Below, piece after piece: positions 33,741 to 42,863 of a stretch of DNA of 53,469 bases; positions within the stretch are counted from its first letter, which is position 1, and every line of letters starts with the position of its first letter. The position numbers were made by a program, and so were the translations under genes. Source of the DNA: Bacteroidota bacterium (lineage in GTDB: Bacteria > Bacteroidota > Bacteroidia > Chitinophagales > Chitinophagaceae); the NCBI GenBank assembly GCA_013288285.1, contig JABDCE010000001.1:32134-85602 (forward strand). The letters are read 5' to 3'. The notes under the pieces are model-generated. The model did not search any database. It was not told the origin of the DNA and worked only from the letters and a program-made list of their open reading frames with translations.

Positions 33741-36700
33741 ATGAAATTTCGTTACTTACCTTTTCTCTTATCAATTGCTGTACTATTCGGCAATGGCGCT
33801 TCGGCGCAGTTAGTAGGCGACAATGCATTTATGCAGGGCCAATGGCTGGAAGTAGCTATTGCACCTAACGGTTCGTGGGGCAATAGTGTGAACGTGCCTG
33901 CGGGATACCACACACGTGGAAGTGCCAGTACTTCTTATACAGATCCGGGCACTGGTACTACACCGACAGGAAATGGTATGGATTTTTCTTTTGACCAGGG
34001 GCATGATGGCTGGACAGTAGGTACAGTGCCATGGGTGGGTTCTTATTATCTTCCCGGTACACCTTTTGATGGCTGGTCCGTTCAGATTGACGATACAATG
34101 GGCAGTGCTTTTTACACAGATGCCGGCTATAATACTTCTGAAGGTGGTATCTTTTCAGGCACGGTGGATAAATACATCGGGCCTTCATGTATAGACCCTC
34201 ATGCAGCTATGGCAGGTATCTTTCATGGTACTTACGGATTGAAGAGAGCGGGTTTAAATACCGCTATGCAGATAGAACAGGTAAACGAGGTAGACACGTT
34301 TGCATCTTGGTTGAATGTGACCACCAAATTCAGGAATACAACTGATTCCACACTTAAAGGTGTTTATTATTTTGCCAGCGCCGATCCTGATAATGATGTT
34401 TCTATAGGAGGAACCTATAGTACACATAACCACATTGCGTATCAGGGTGGACCTCTCAATGAACATGAAGTATGGGCTCGTCCGCCTTCTACTCACCAGG
34501 ATGCATTTTCAGGGCTGGCAACACAAGACTGTCGTGCCAAGGTGCTTATTTATTCATCGTGGCCGCCGAGTATGACGCCGGGGAATAACCTGGACCTTGT
34601 ATATGCCGGCACACCTACAGCAATGGGCTCAACCTATTATACCCTGGGGGCTACAACATTAGCAGATATTGCGTACGCCGTTGTTTTTAACATTGGCAAC
34701 ATAGCGCCACATGACAGTGCAGTTATTACCTATGCCTGGATATTTTCAGATACTACCGTAGTGGATAGCCTTTTTGGCCTGTCGCCCAAATTTTCTGCAG
34801 AAGGCAAAGTGATCACTAACGGTCACTCTGATACCGTTTTGCAATGTACTATGTCGGGTTGCAATATTACCAGCGACACTACATTTATTGCTACTGTGCT
34901 GAATGGCGAGAACCGCAACTGGGGGCTGAGTACATGGACATGGTCACCAGCCATCGGCTTGTCATCTACATTAGGCACGTCACCTACTATCAATTTCAAA
35001 AAGCTGGCGGGGCCGGTAACCTATACAATAACAGGTACTCCATTCGCCAGATTTGGCAATTGTAATCCTTCTCCCGCGCCGGTAACTTTTTACTTGTATG
35101 CACAACCATGCTTCAGTGCATCCAGTAATATTCCGTGCGAAGGGGATACCTTATTTCTGATCGGTACCGGAGATACAACGGGCGCTACATTCGCCTGGTC
35201 GGGGCCGGGAGGATATACCGGAACAGGCGAATCGACTTTCCGGTTTCCTATAGCGCTGGGTGACACCGGTATTTACCGCCTCATAAAAACAGTCGGCTCT
35301 TATCCCGATACCGTTTATACACATGTGGCGAAAATAAAGCCTTTGCCTAAAGTGGTGGCCGGCAGCAATAGTCCTATATGTTCGGGAGGCACACTATCGC
35401 TTAAAGCTACCTCAATAGATCCGTTGGAAACCTATCTATGGAAAGGGCCGAATACTTTTGCCTCCGTCTTGCAAAATCCACCGAGATTAGCAGTTACTGT
35501 TAGCGACTCAGGTAAATACTGGGTGTATACACAACTCAACGGATGTAATGATAGCGGCTACACAGATGTAGTAGTAGATTCTACGCCCGCAGTGCCTAAG
35601 CTCTCCAGCTTCTCATCGCCGGTATGCTCGCAGCACCCGATAACACTTACAGCGAATGACGTTACCCCTGGTGTGTCTTATAGCTGGTCCGGCCCTAATT
35701 CATTTACATCTACGTTAAAGAGCCCGTTCATCGCCTCTGAAAATATGCAGTTGCCTGCTGGAGCCACTGCAAGCTTTGGCACCTACAAAGTGGTGGTGAA
35801 ACTTACAGATGCTTCAGGCCATTACTGTCTTGACTCCAATACACTTGTGGTAGAAGTGGACTCAACGCCTGTGTTGCCTGTGCTGACTACTAATGCACCA
35901 GTGTGCAGCGGTACCCCACTGAGCATGACAGCAACGAGCCTTGCCGGTTCGACGTATAACTGGTCAGGCCCGATAGGGTTTACGTCGACTACGCAAAACC
36001 CGACTATACCTTATTCTATCACGGCCAATACAGGTATATACTCTGTGACCGCTACGTATGTTTACCCGGCTATTAGTTGCACGTCGGCTGTTGCCAGCAT
36101 TTATTCAGAGGTAGACTCTACGGCATTGATACCAAATGCTACCAGCAATTCTCCCGGTTTCCCTGGTGTGAGCATCTGCCAGGGTGATACACTGAAGCTG
36201 TATTCCAGTGATTCGACACATGGAGTGAGCTATACGTGGATAGGAGCTAATTCATTCGGGTCTACCCAGCAAAACCCATACATAGTTAATGTATTGCCTG
36301 CTGCTACTGGTTCTTATACTGTACAGGCAACCCTTGGGTTTGGCTGCATATCGCAGGCGATCATTACCGTGAGCATAACACCTACTCCACCGCTTACCGC
36401 TACCAGCAACAGCCCGGTATGTTCCGGCAATCTGGATTCTCTGTTCTTACAGGCAGTCAGCGGTCCGGGTGCGGCATTTAGCTGGACGGGGCCTTATAAC
36501 TTTAGCTCTAACCTATCGAATCCAAGCCGCAGCCCTGTGCTTACCGAGTACGATGGTATCTATACGGTGACGGCATTGCTTGATGGGTGTTACGCGACTA
36601 TTAATGATACTGTAGTGATCAATGAAACGCCGCCGGCTCCGTGGACGAAGTGGCTTACATTCTGCCAGTATTATCTGCCTGATCCGCTACAGGCAGCAGG

Positions 36701-37607
36701 ATCTAATATCCTGTGGTATCCATCCAGCCTGCCGCCGCTTAAGGGAAGTCCGGTAGCGCCTATACCGAATACAAATATTGTAGCGGAGACATTCTACTAT
36801 GCCACACAAACGGTGAAAGGTTGTATCAGCGCTATGGATTCTATGAAAGTGACAGTGTATCGTTCTCCGAAGGTGACGGTGTCGCCTGATGTATCTATTT
36901 GTCCGCGTGATACCGCTACGATAACAGCGAAGGATACCGATCAGATAGCTTATTACAACTGGTCCCCTTCTATTTACCTGAGCGATACCAATGCGTCATC
37001 AATACTTATACGGCCAGAAACCAATGTGCGCTATACAGTAGTAGTGACCAATATGTTTGGCTGTACGGATACTGCACAGGTGAATGTAACCGTAAAGGCT
37101 GGTGCAGTGCTGAGCTTGCCCGATTCGGCTATTATTTACCCCGGCGAAACCTACCAGCTAAGCCCGCAGACCAACTGCGAGGCATTCCGCTGGACACCAT
37201 CTGAGGGACTTAGCAGCGCCTATATATCCAACCCGGTGGCCTCTCCGCTGGTGAACACCAAGTATATAGTAACGGGCGTATCCAGCTCCGGTTGCCGCAC
37301 GTCCGACTCGATAGATATTTATGTAAGCACAGAGTCGTTGCTTGCGGTGCCTAATGCGTTCTCGCCAGGCAACGGCCCTAACGGTTTATTTAAGATCATA
37401 AAGAGAGGTATCGCTACTTTGAAAAACTTCACTATCTACGACCGGTGGGGTGTGAAGGTGTTTGAGACAAGCGATATAGACGCAGGCTGGGATGGCACGT
37501 TCAATGGGACGCCACAGCCATTCGGGGTATATGTGTACGAGATAAATGCAGTGACCAGCGCCGGTACAACGTTCATCAAGCACGGCAACGTAACTTTGGT
37601 GCGCTGA
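33741..37607 (+). CDS. Giant secreted multi-Ig-like protein with CHU_C domain, paralogue of the first
   Basis: A 1288-residue exported protein if it starts at the ATG that directly opens the signal peptide (KFRYLPFLLSIAVLFGNG, ending ASAQ). In-frame ATGs at 33690 and 33729 are alternatives. The N-terminal domain (NAFMQGQWLEVA, QGHDGWTVG) is clearly paralogous to that of the gene at 22782. The middle is made of Ig-like repeats with YSWSGPNSFTSTL-type cores and one YCQ/LWY-type unit late (FCQYYLPDPLQA, NILWYP). The CHU_C domain from about 1199 opens with the degenerate FSPGNGPNGLF and ends HGNVTLVR. It is predicted to be a T9SS-exported surface protein. It has the shared upstream motif and a perfect terminator. 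Confidence 0.9.
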   Translation: MKFRYLPFLLSIAVLFGNGASAQLVGDNAFMQGQWLEVAIAPNGSWGNSVNVPAGYHTRGSASTSYTDPGTGTTPTGNGMDFSFDQGHDGWTVGTVPWVGSYYLPGTPFDGWSVQIDDTMGSAFYTDAGYNTSEGGIFSGTVDKYIGPSCIDPHAAMAGIFHGTYGLKRAGLNTAMQIEQVNEVDTFASWLNVTTKFRNTTDSTLKGVYYFASADPDNDVSIGGTYSTHNHIAYQGGPLNEHEVWARPPSTHQDAFSGLATQDCRAKVLIYSSWPPSMTPGNNLDLVYAGTPTAMGSTYYTLGATTLADIAYAVVFNIGNIAPHDSAVITYAWIFSDTTVVDSLFGLSPKFSAEGKVITNGHSDTVLQCTMSGCNITSDTTFIATVLNGENRNWGLSTWTWSPAIGLSSTLGTSPTINFKKLAGPVTYTITGTPFARFGNCNPSPAPVTFYLYAQPCFSASSNIPCEGDTLFLIGTGDTTGATFAWSGPGGYTGTGESTFRFPIALGDTGIYRLIKTVGSYPDTVYTHVAKIKPLPKVVAGSNSPICSGGTLSLKATSIDPLETYLWKGPNTFASVLQNPPRLAVTVSDSGKYWVYTQLNGCNDSGYTDVVVDSTPAVPKLSSFSSPVCSQHPITLTANDVTPGVSYSWSGPNSFTSTLKSPFIASENMQLPAGATASFGTYKVVVKLTDASGHYCLDSNTLVVEVDSTPVLPVLTTNAPVCSGTPLSMTATSLAGSTYNWSGPIGFTSTTQNPTIPYSITANTGIYSVTATYVYPAISCTSAVASIYSEVDSTALIPNATSNSPGFPGVSICQGDTLKLYSSDSTHGVSYTWIGANSFGSTQQNPYIVNVLPAATGSYTVQATLGFGCISQAIITVSITPTPPLTATSNSPVCSGNLDSLFLQAVSGPGAAFSWTGPYNFSSNLSNPSRSPVLTEYDGIYTVTALLDGCYATINDTVVINETPPAPWTKWLTFCQYYLPDPLQAAGSNILWYPSSLPPLKGSPVAPIPNTNIVAETFYYATQTVKGCISAMDSMKVTVYRSPKVTVSPDVSICPRDTATITAKDTDQIAYYNWSPSIYLSDTNASSILIRPETNVRYTVVVTNMFGCTDTAQVNVTVKAGAVLSLPDSAIIYPGETYQLSPQTNCEAFRWTPSEGLSSAYISNPVASPLVNTKYIVTGVSSSGCRTSDSIDIYVSTESLLAVPNAFSPGNGPNGLFKIIKRGIATLKNFTIYDRWGVKVFETSDIDAGWDGTFNGTPQPFGVYVYEINAVTSAGTTFIKHGNVTLVR

Positions 37608-37625
37608 TCATACAGACAATAATTG

Positions 37626-37659
37626 AAGAGGTGCGACATGATCATGTCGCACCTCTTTT
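37626..37659 (+). terminator. Perfect 32-bp palindromic terminator
   Basis: AAGAGGTGCGACATGA (37626-37641) is followed directly by its exact complement (37642-37657) and then T bases. It sits between the convergent fourth giant gene and the ParA gene and may serve both, though the T-tract is better on the plus strand. Confidence 0.9.
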
Positions 37660-37704
37660 GTCTTTAGGGTGTCTGTTACACCAACTGTTTTTTAAAGCGG
37701 ATAA

Positions 37705-38448
37705 CTATTCCAGCACACCTTCTTTTATATCATTCCATAGCGCGCGATAACACAATGCGGCATAACCTCCGGGTGCAAATGCTTCAACAGGCGCTTTCCT
37801 TGTTCCCATCTTCTCTATATCAGACAAATTGGGTATGTAGTGCTCAAAGAAACGCTTGTCTTTATAAAGCTGCAGCATGGTGTCGTTGTGCATGTTCTTC
37901 CGTATGTCGACCATGGTGAAGAAACACATCAGCTTTCCCAGGTCGATGCCTTTGTCTTCAAAGTATTGTTTTACCTGGTCGTAAGTGCGTACGGAGAGTG
38001 TGGTGGGTATTACGGGCATCAGCACAGCATCAGAGGCATAAAATATGTTGTCAGCCACATTTGAAGAACCGGGCGGACAGTCTATGAATACGAAATCGTA
38101 AGCGGAAGAGACTTCTTTGAGTAATGTTTTAAAGTGTTTTTTTGAACCGTGTTGGGCATCAAGAAATACGTCGAGCTTTCGCGCGGAACTATCTGCAGGG
38201 ATGATGTCGAGCCCTTCGTATTGCGTATGTATGATGGCCTCGCGGATGTCCAGTGAATGTTCTATTATCTTCTTCATGCTGCTTTTTGCAAGAGCTTGTG
38301 CTTTGTAATAATAACCGGCGGCGCCTTGCGGATCCAGGTCCCATAGCAAAGTGCGGTAACCGTCTTTGGCTGCCATATATGCGAAGTTGACGCAGGAAGC
38401 GGTTTTACCTACACCGCCCTTAAGATTGTACAGAGATGCGATGAACAT
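37705..38448 (-). CDS. ParA/Soj-family ATPase
   Basis: A 247-residue deviant Walker ATPase. NLKGGVGKTAS (residues 8-18) is the deviant Walker A, LLWDLDPQGAAGYYY follows as switch I, and FVFIDCPPGSSN is Walker B. Family members position chromosomes, plasmids or protein arrays by dimerising on DNA with ATP. No parB, parS-like repeats or helix-turn-helix N-terminus are seen here, so it is an orphan; a role in positioning a surface or secretion complex is possible. The start is ATG. It is divergent from the second DUF2461 gene. Confidence 0.85.
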   Translation of the reverse strand: MFIASLYNLKGGVGKTASCVNFAYMAAKDGYRTLLWDLDPQGAAGYYYKAQALAKSSMKKIIEHSLDIREAIIHTQYEGLDIIPADSSARKLDVFLDAQHGSKKHFKTLLKEVSSAYDFVFIDCPPGSSNVADNIFYASDAVLMPVIPTTLSVRTYDQVKQYFEDKGIDLGKLMCFFTMVDIRKNMHNDTMLQLYKDKRFFEHYIPNLSDIEKMGTRKAPVEAFAPGGYAALCYRALWNDIKEGVLE

Positions 38449-38577
38449 ATAAGATCAATTTTGGGGGTAGAATAAAGCTACACTAAAAACTCAGAAAGAG
38501 AAAATGCCTAGGAACGTTAATAGAAAGTTGTTATGGTACCGGTGCGAAATAATATCATTTTTTTCCTTTTCGAACTT

Positions 38578-38585
38578 TACTTTTG
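38578..38585 (+). promoter_or_regulatory. -7 element of the second DUF2461 gene
   Basis: TACTTTTG matches TAnnTTTG and ends 21 bases before the ATG at 38607. It overlaps the in-frame TTG at 38583, which argues against that TTG as the start. Confidence 0.45.
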
Positions 38586-38606
38586 ATAGTCACAAACAAC
38601 ACCATT

Positions 38607-39266
38607 ATGCTGAAACCAGGTACGCTCACATTTTTAGAGAAATTGTCGAAAAACAATAATAAGGCATGGTTTGATAAACACAGGGAAGACTATACAGCAA
38701 CAAAAGAAGATTTTGAGGAGCTGGTAAGTAAGATACTTACTGCACTGGCAGCGACTGATCCGGTATTTAAGGAGCAGACGTACAAAGACTGCATCATGCG
38801 CATATTCAGAGATGTGCGGTTCTCAAAAGATAAGACGCCCTATAAAACGAACCTTGGTGCAGGATTCAGTAAAGGCGGCAGAAAGTTCATGGGTGCGGGT
38901 TATTACCTGCATGTAGAGCCGGGTGGTAAAAGTTTTGCCGGTGGGGGAGTGTGGATGCCCGAAGCGCCATTACTCAAGGCTGTAAGGCAGGAAATTGATT
39001 ATAATTTTAAAGAATTTACAAAGATCATAGAAGATAAAAAATTCAAAAAATTCTTTGGAGCTGTAAGCGGGGAGCAGTTGGTGAAATTACCACAAGGTTA
39101 TACTGCTGACAACCCTGCCATTGCCTACCTGAAGATGAAAAGTTTCACGGTCACGCACAATTTTGCAGACACGGAAGTTACGGCTAAAGGTTTTGAAAAG
39201 AAAGTGGCTGAAGTGTATGCGACCATGGCGCCACTCATAGAATTTCTAAACAGGTCACTAAGCTGA
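38607..39266 (+). CDS. DUF2461 family protein (copy 2)
   Basis: A 219-residue cytoplasmic protein of unknown function, paralogous to the gene at 18259. Shared features are FLEKLSKNNNKAWFDKHREDY, RIFRDVRFSKDKTPYKTNL, and GAGYYLHVEPGGKSFAGGGVW. The ATG at 38607 aligns with the paralogue's start better than an upstream TTG at 38583, and a -7 element overlaps that TTG. Its stop TGA (39264-39266) abuts the stop of the convergent small gene with no base between. This matches the 2-bp convergence seen for copy 1. Confidence 0.87.
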   Translation: MLKPGTLTFLEKLSKNNNKAWFDKHREDYTATKEDFEELVSKILTALAATDPVFKEQTYKDCIMRIFRDVRFSKDKTPYKTNLGAGFSKGGRKFMGAGYYLHVEPGGKSFAGGGVWMPEAPLLKAVRQEIDYNFKEFTKIIEDKKFKKFFGAVSGEQLVKLPQGYTADNPAIAYLKMKSFTVTHNFADTEVTAKGFEKKVAEVYATMAPLIEFLNRSLS

Positions 39267-39515
39267 TCAGTTGCGGAATACCAGGAACTCAAACGGCTTC
39301 TCACAGCAATCGTTGAGCTTTTTCTTCCTGACCTTCGCGGGTTTTTGTTTTGTCTTCTGGTATACGTCCAGAAGTTCTGCAGCGCTGTGCACGTTCTTGT
39401 CTGTGTCCATCTTGTTTACCAGCAGCATCAGTTCTTCCACCTTCTCATTAAAGTGGCCGGTCCAGTTCTGGGCTACTTTAGCGGTCACTAATAATTCCCG
39501 GACTTGTTGTTTCAT
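39267..39515 (-). CDS. Small helical protein, function unknown
   Basis: An 82-residue protein that starts at ATG 39515; the frame extends eight codons further to a GTG at 39539. It is charged and mostly helical (VRELLVTAKVAQNWTGHFN, then VEELMLLVNKM), with a basic stretch KQKPAKVRKKK and a C-terminal CC pair. There is no signal peptide or membrane segment. I recognise no family. It converges with the second DUF2461 gene, stop against stop. Codon use and composition look like a real gene, but support is moderate. Confidence 0.55.
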   Translation of the reverse strand: MKQQVRELLVTAKVAQNWTGHFNEKVEELMLLVNKMDTDKNVHSAAELLDVYQKTKQKPAKVRKKKLNDCCEKPFEFLVFRN

Positions 39516-40111
39516 AAGCGGAATGTTTATAGCGTTCACCTATCGTTGCTTTATGAAAGTTAAGCAAAATTTCAATTCGCGGAATAGCAAAAAAGAAAAT
39601 GTAGCTTCTTAGTTAGTAGAATGCGCGGATATTAATATTTATACTCAGCAAAAACCGTGCCGGATTTTGCGTCACTACTCCATGTGTTGTAGAAGAATTG
39701 CTCCATTATTTTTTATAAAAAAATAAACCATTTTATAGCAGATGATAAAATAATATTCATAAATTTACTCTTCCTATAATCAGGCTGGTTGACAGAAACA
39801 ATACAGCTACCCAGATTATCCTCCTTCACCATTCTAAATCTAAAGCCAATGAAAAAAAAATCACACTTCTACCCAGCTAAAGGAAATTGACAGAATACTT
39901 CCTGTAAACCCAGGCACGGCTTTTCATTTTTTCTGCAATGCAATACTATTCAAGAAACAAAGCTATTTATATAGCTTAATGTATCTGTGCATGCCATGGC
40001 GTGTGGATAAATGAAGCTTGATGCGCCTGTTTGCAGCAATTATTTCGTCAATACTACTATCCATGAAAATCACAATTTTTTGGTCCTTTTATCATCTTTA
40101 AAACACAATTT
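39516..40111. other. Long divergent spacer without a gene
   Basis: Nearly 600 AT-rich bases lie between a minus-strand and a plus-strand start. No supportable gene is present. Two short words occur twice in swapped order: TTGACAGAA at 39789-39797 and 39887-39895, and CTACCCAG at 39807-39814 and 39869-39876. They could be regulatory sites for the secreted NHL protein gene that follows. No clean TAnnTTTG was found close to its start. Confidence 0.4.
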
Positions 40112-42721
40112 ATGAAAACAAACATCAAAGGAAACAAATGCAGCAGGGTATTCTCAGCTGCCTTTTTTGCGCTCTTAATATGCGGCCTGAATATGGGCGG
40201 CAGGGCGCAGACAATTAATACTATTGCGGGTAATGGTTCGTATGGGTATACCGGAGACGGTGGCCCGGCGACAAATGCTGAATTTTTTGCACCAGCCGGA
40301 GTGGCAGGCGACCAATTCGGTAATGTATACGTTGCGGATTTTCTTAATAACGTGATCCGTAAGATCGATGTTTATGGTACGATCACCACAGCTTTTGGCA
40401 CGGGTTTTGGTGCGGGCCTGGCTTATGGTGCTTACTCAGGAGACGGCGGCCAAGCTTCAGCAGCTGAGCTGTATACACCTACAGACATAGTGTTTGATCC
40501 CGCGGGCAACTGTTATATTTCTGACTATGGGAATATGGTTGTAAGGAAGATCGATATGACAACCGGGATTATTACCACAGTTGCCGGATCTAATTACAGC
40601 GGGTTTTCTGGCGACGGTGGACCGGCTACTAATGCCGAGATCTACTTTGCATGGGCGATCGCTGTAGACGGGTCGGGTAACTTGTATATTGCTGATAGCC
40701 ATAATAATGTTGTTCGTAAAGTGAACAGCGCAGGATATATAAGTACAGTCGCGGGAAATTACAGCCTGGGGGCAGGGTATACCGGAGATGGAGGACAAGC
40801 CACAGCGGCGCAAATAGACGAACCTACCGGCCTGGTAACAGATGCTGCCGGCAACCTTTATATCGCTGAACATTTGAACCATATTGTCCGTAAAGTTGAT
40901 CCATCAGGCATTATCAGCACATTTGCCGGGAATGGCTATGGTGCAGGTACAAGTTACGGCGGCTATAGCGGTGATGGCGGGGCTGCTACAAATGCAGAAT
41001 TTGATGAGCCCATGGGCCTGACCATTGATGCAATAGGTAACATTTATGTCGCCGATATGAACAACAGTGTTGTGCGTAAAATAGATGGTTCTGGTATTAT
41101 CACTACTGTGGCCGGCAATGGAACATTGGGCTTCACAGGCGATGGAGGTCCGGCAACGGCAGCGGAACTTGTGGGACCTTCAGATGTATCATCTGACGCT
41201 TGCGGCAACCTGCTTATAGCAGATTATGCGAACATGCGGGTGCGCAGAGTGCAGTACGGTCCGGTTGCTCCGATACCGATCACGGGCCCTACATCGGTAT
41301 GTATAGGCGCAACTATAAACCTGAGTGATGTAGGAACCGGAGGCACATGGACAAGTGGAGCTACTACGGTTGCTTCTGTACCATTGTCGTCAGGTATTGT
41401 GACCGGGATGTCAGCAGGCACGGCGGTCATTACTTATACTACTCCCTGTTTTACGTCAACCTATACGGTCACTGTCTATCCCTCGCCGGTGCTTACCGGT
41501 ACAGCGGTCATTTGCGGCACAATCAGCGCTACCATCAGCACTTCTGTTGCTGGTGGCACCTGGAGCAGCAGCAATACCGGTGTTGCGGTAGTAGGAGCGA
41601 GCGGATTGTACTCAGCTACGGTATCCGATGGAGGCACTTCAGGTACGGCCACCATCACCTATTCCCTGGGCGGATGTATAGCGACAATAACAGCCACCGT
41701 TGTAAATGGCGGTGGTATCACCGGGCCTTCCAAAGTATGTACGGGCAGTACTATATTGCTTGTTGATGGGGCGCCGGGCGGAGTCTGGAGCAGCGGCAAC
41801 TCTGCTATTGCCAGTGTAAGTGCGACGGGCATCGTCACCGGAAACAGTATGGGCTCGGTAATGATAAGTTACACAGACATCTGCGGTATAGATGTACATA
41901 AGGTGACGGTGAACCCGACACCTGTGATCACAGGGACCGCACTTATATGTATGGGTATGCCGGCGGTCATTTTATCGGGTGGGCTATCAGGCGGTTTATG
42001 GAGCAGCGCTAATACTTTGATCGCAACAGTAAATACATTGGGGGCCAATGGTATCGTATCTGGTGTGGCGGGCGGAACTACTACGCTCACCTATGCACTG
42101 GCAGGATGTATTGCCACTGTTACAGCAACTGTTGTGCCGGTGGCCCAGGCCTGTATAACACAGGGAATAGACCCAAGCTGTAAGTGCCATGTGTTTACCG
42201 TCACCGGTACACCAGGAGCTACGGTAACAGTGGTTTTTGAAAATTGTGACGGCAGTGTGATCAGTTCCGTGTCAGCGCCTGTAGGCAGCATGATTGCTGC
42301 ATCAGGTACTGTAATTACTTATCCTCCCGGTACGTGTATTGCATGCGTCACCAATGTTAGTTATATGGGTTGTACCTGGCCTGCTAATTGCTGTGATAAC
42401 ATAAACCATAACCGGCAGTCGAACCCGGCTGGCGTGCAGCAAGTGACTAATGAGAAAACAGCTTTCCTTGTTGTTCCAAACCCAAGCAGAGGTACGATCA
42501 ATATAAGTGGTGAGCTACAGTACGATGATAATAGCGGTGTAGCCAGAATAGAGATAACGGACATGCTCGGCAGGACAGTATTTGCTGATCTGGCTTCGGT
42601 TGACAATGGTATTATTAACAAAACGATCATCCTAGATGCCAGCATTGCAAATGCTGTGTACCTTGTAAAGGTGCACACTGACTATACAACCGAAGTGGTA
42701 AGGTTCACGCTGGAGCGTTGA
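40112..42721 (+). CDS. Secreted NHL-repeat protein with Ig-like domains and T9SS type A domain
   Basis: An 869-residue exported protein with a signal peptide ending GGRAQ (about residue 32). Residues about 33-385 hold six NHL-type repeats, each with a GDGG-type turn followed by a GNLYIADxxNxxVRKID core, enough for a six-bladed propeller. About four Big_2-like units follow (TGPTSVCIGATINL, GGTWTSG, GIVTGMSAGTAVITYT) to about 685. The C-terminal 90 residues look like a T9SS type A sorting domain (VVPNPSRGTINIS, RIEITDMLGRTVF, AVYLVKVHTD). It is probably surface-exposed; NHL propellers bind carbohydrate or protein. It is single, and a strong terminator follows. Confidence 0.88.
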   Translation: MKTNIKGNKCSRVFSAAFFALLICGLNMGGRAQTINTIAGNGSYGYTGDGGPATNAEFFAPAGVAGDQFGNVYVADFLNNVIRKIDVYGTITTAFGTGFGAGLAYGAYSGDGGQASAAELYTPTDIVFDPAGNCYISDYGNMVVRKIDMTTGIITTVAGSNYSGFSGDGGPATNAEIYFAWAIAVDGSGNLYIADSHNNVVRKVNSAGYISTVAGNYSLGAGYTGDGGQATAAQIDEPTGLVTDAAGNLYIAEHLNHIVRKVDPSGIISTFAGNGYGAGTSYGGYSGDGGAATNAEFDEPMGLTIDAIGNIYVADMNNSVVRKIDGSGIITTVAGNGTLGFTGDGGPATAAELVGPSDVSSDACGNLLIADYANMRVRRVQYGPVAPIPITGPTSVCIGATINLSDVGTGGTWTSGATTVASVPLSSGIVTGMSAGTAVITYTTPCFTSTYTVTVYPSPVLTGTAVICGTISATISTSVAGGTWSSSNTGVAVVGASGLYSATVSDGGTSGTATITYSLGGCIATITATVVNGGGITGPSKVCTGSTILLVDGAPGGVWSSGNSAIASVSATGIVTGNSMGSVMISYTDICGIDVHKVTVNPTPVITGTALICMGMPAVILSGGLSGGLWSSANTLIATVNTLGANGIVSGVAGGTTTLTYALAGCIATVTATVVPVAQACITQGIDPSCKCHVFTVTGTPGATVTVVFENCDGSVISSVSAPVGSMIAASGTVITYPPGTCIACVTNVSYMGCTWPANCCDNINHNRQSNPAGVQQVTNEKTAFLVVPNPSRGTINISGELQYDDNSGVARIEITDMLGRTVFADLASVDNGIINKTIILDASIANAVYLVKVHTDYTTEVVRFTLER

Positions 42722-42775
42722 TTTCTGTGATTTTTTGATGTGGGGCCGCTGGATGCTATTGCCAGATCCCCGATA

Positions 42776-42815
42776 AAAACCCGTCTGTGGCTTGTTGGCT
42801 GCAGGCGGGTTTTAA
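42776..42815. terminator. Bidirectional terminator between NHL protein and hflX
   Basis: AAAACCCGTCTG (42776-42787) pairs with CAGGCGGGTTTT (42802-42813), with one G-T pair. T bases lie on one side and A bases on the other, so it can serve both convergent genes. Confidence 0.88.
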
Positions 42816-42863
42816 TTGCGACATAATCTGTAGTCTGTTTTTAATTGGCCAATTAGAAAAAGG

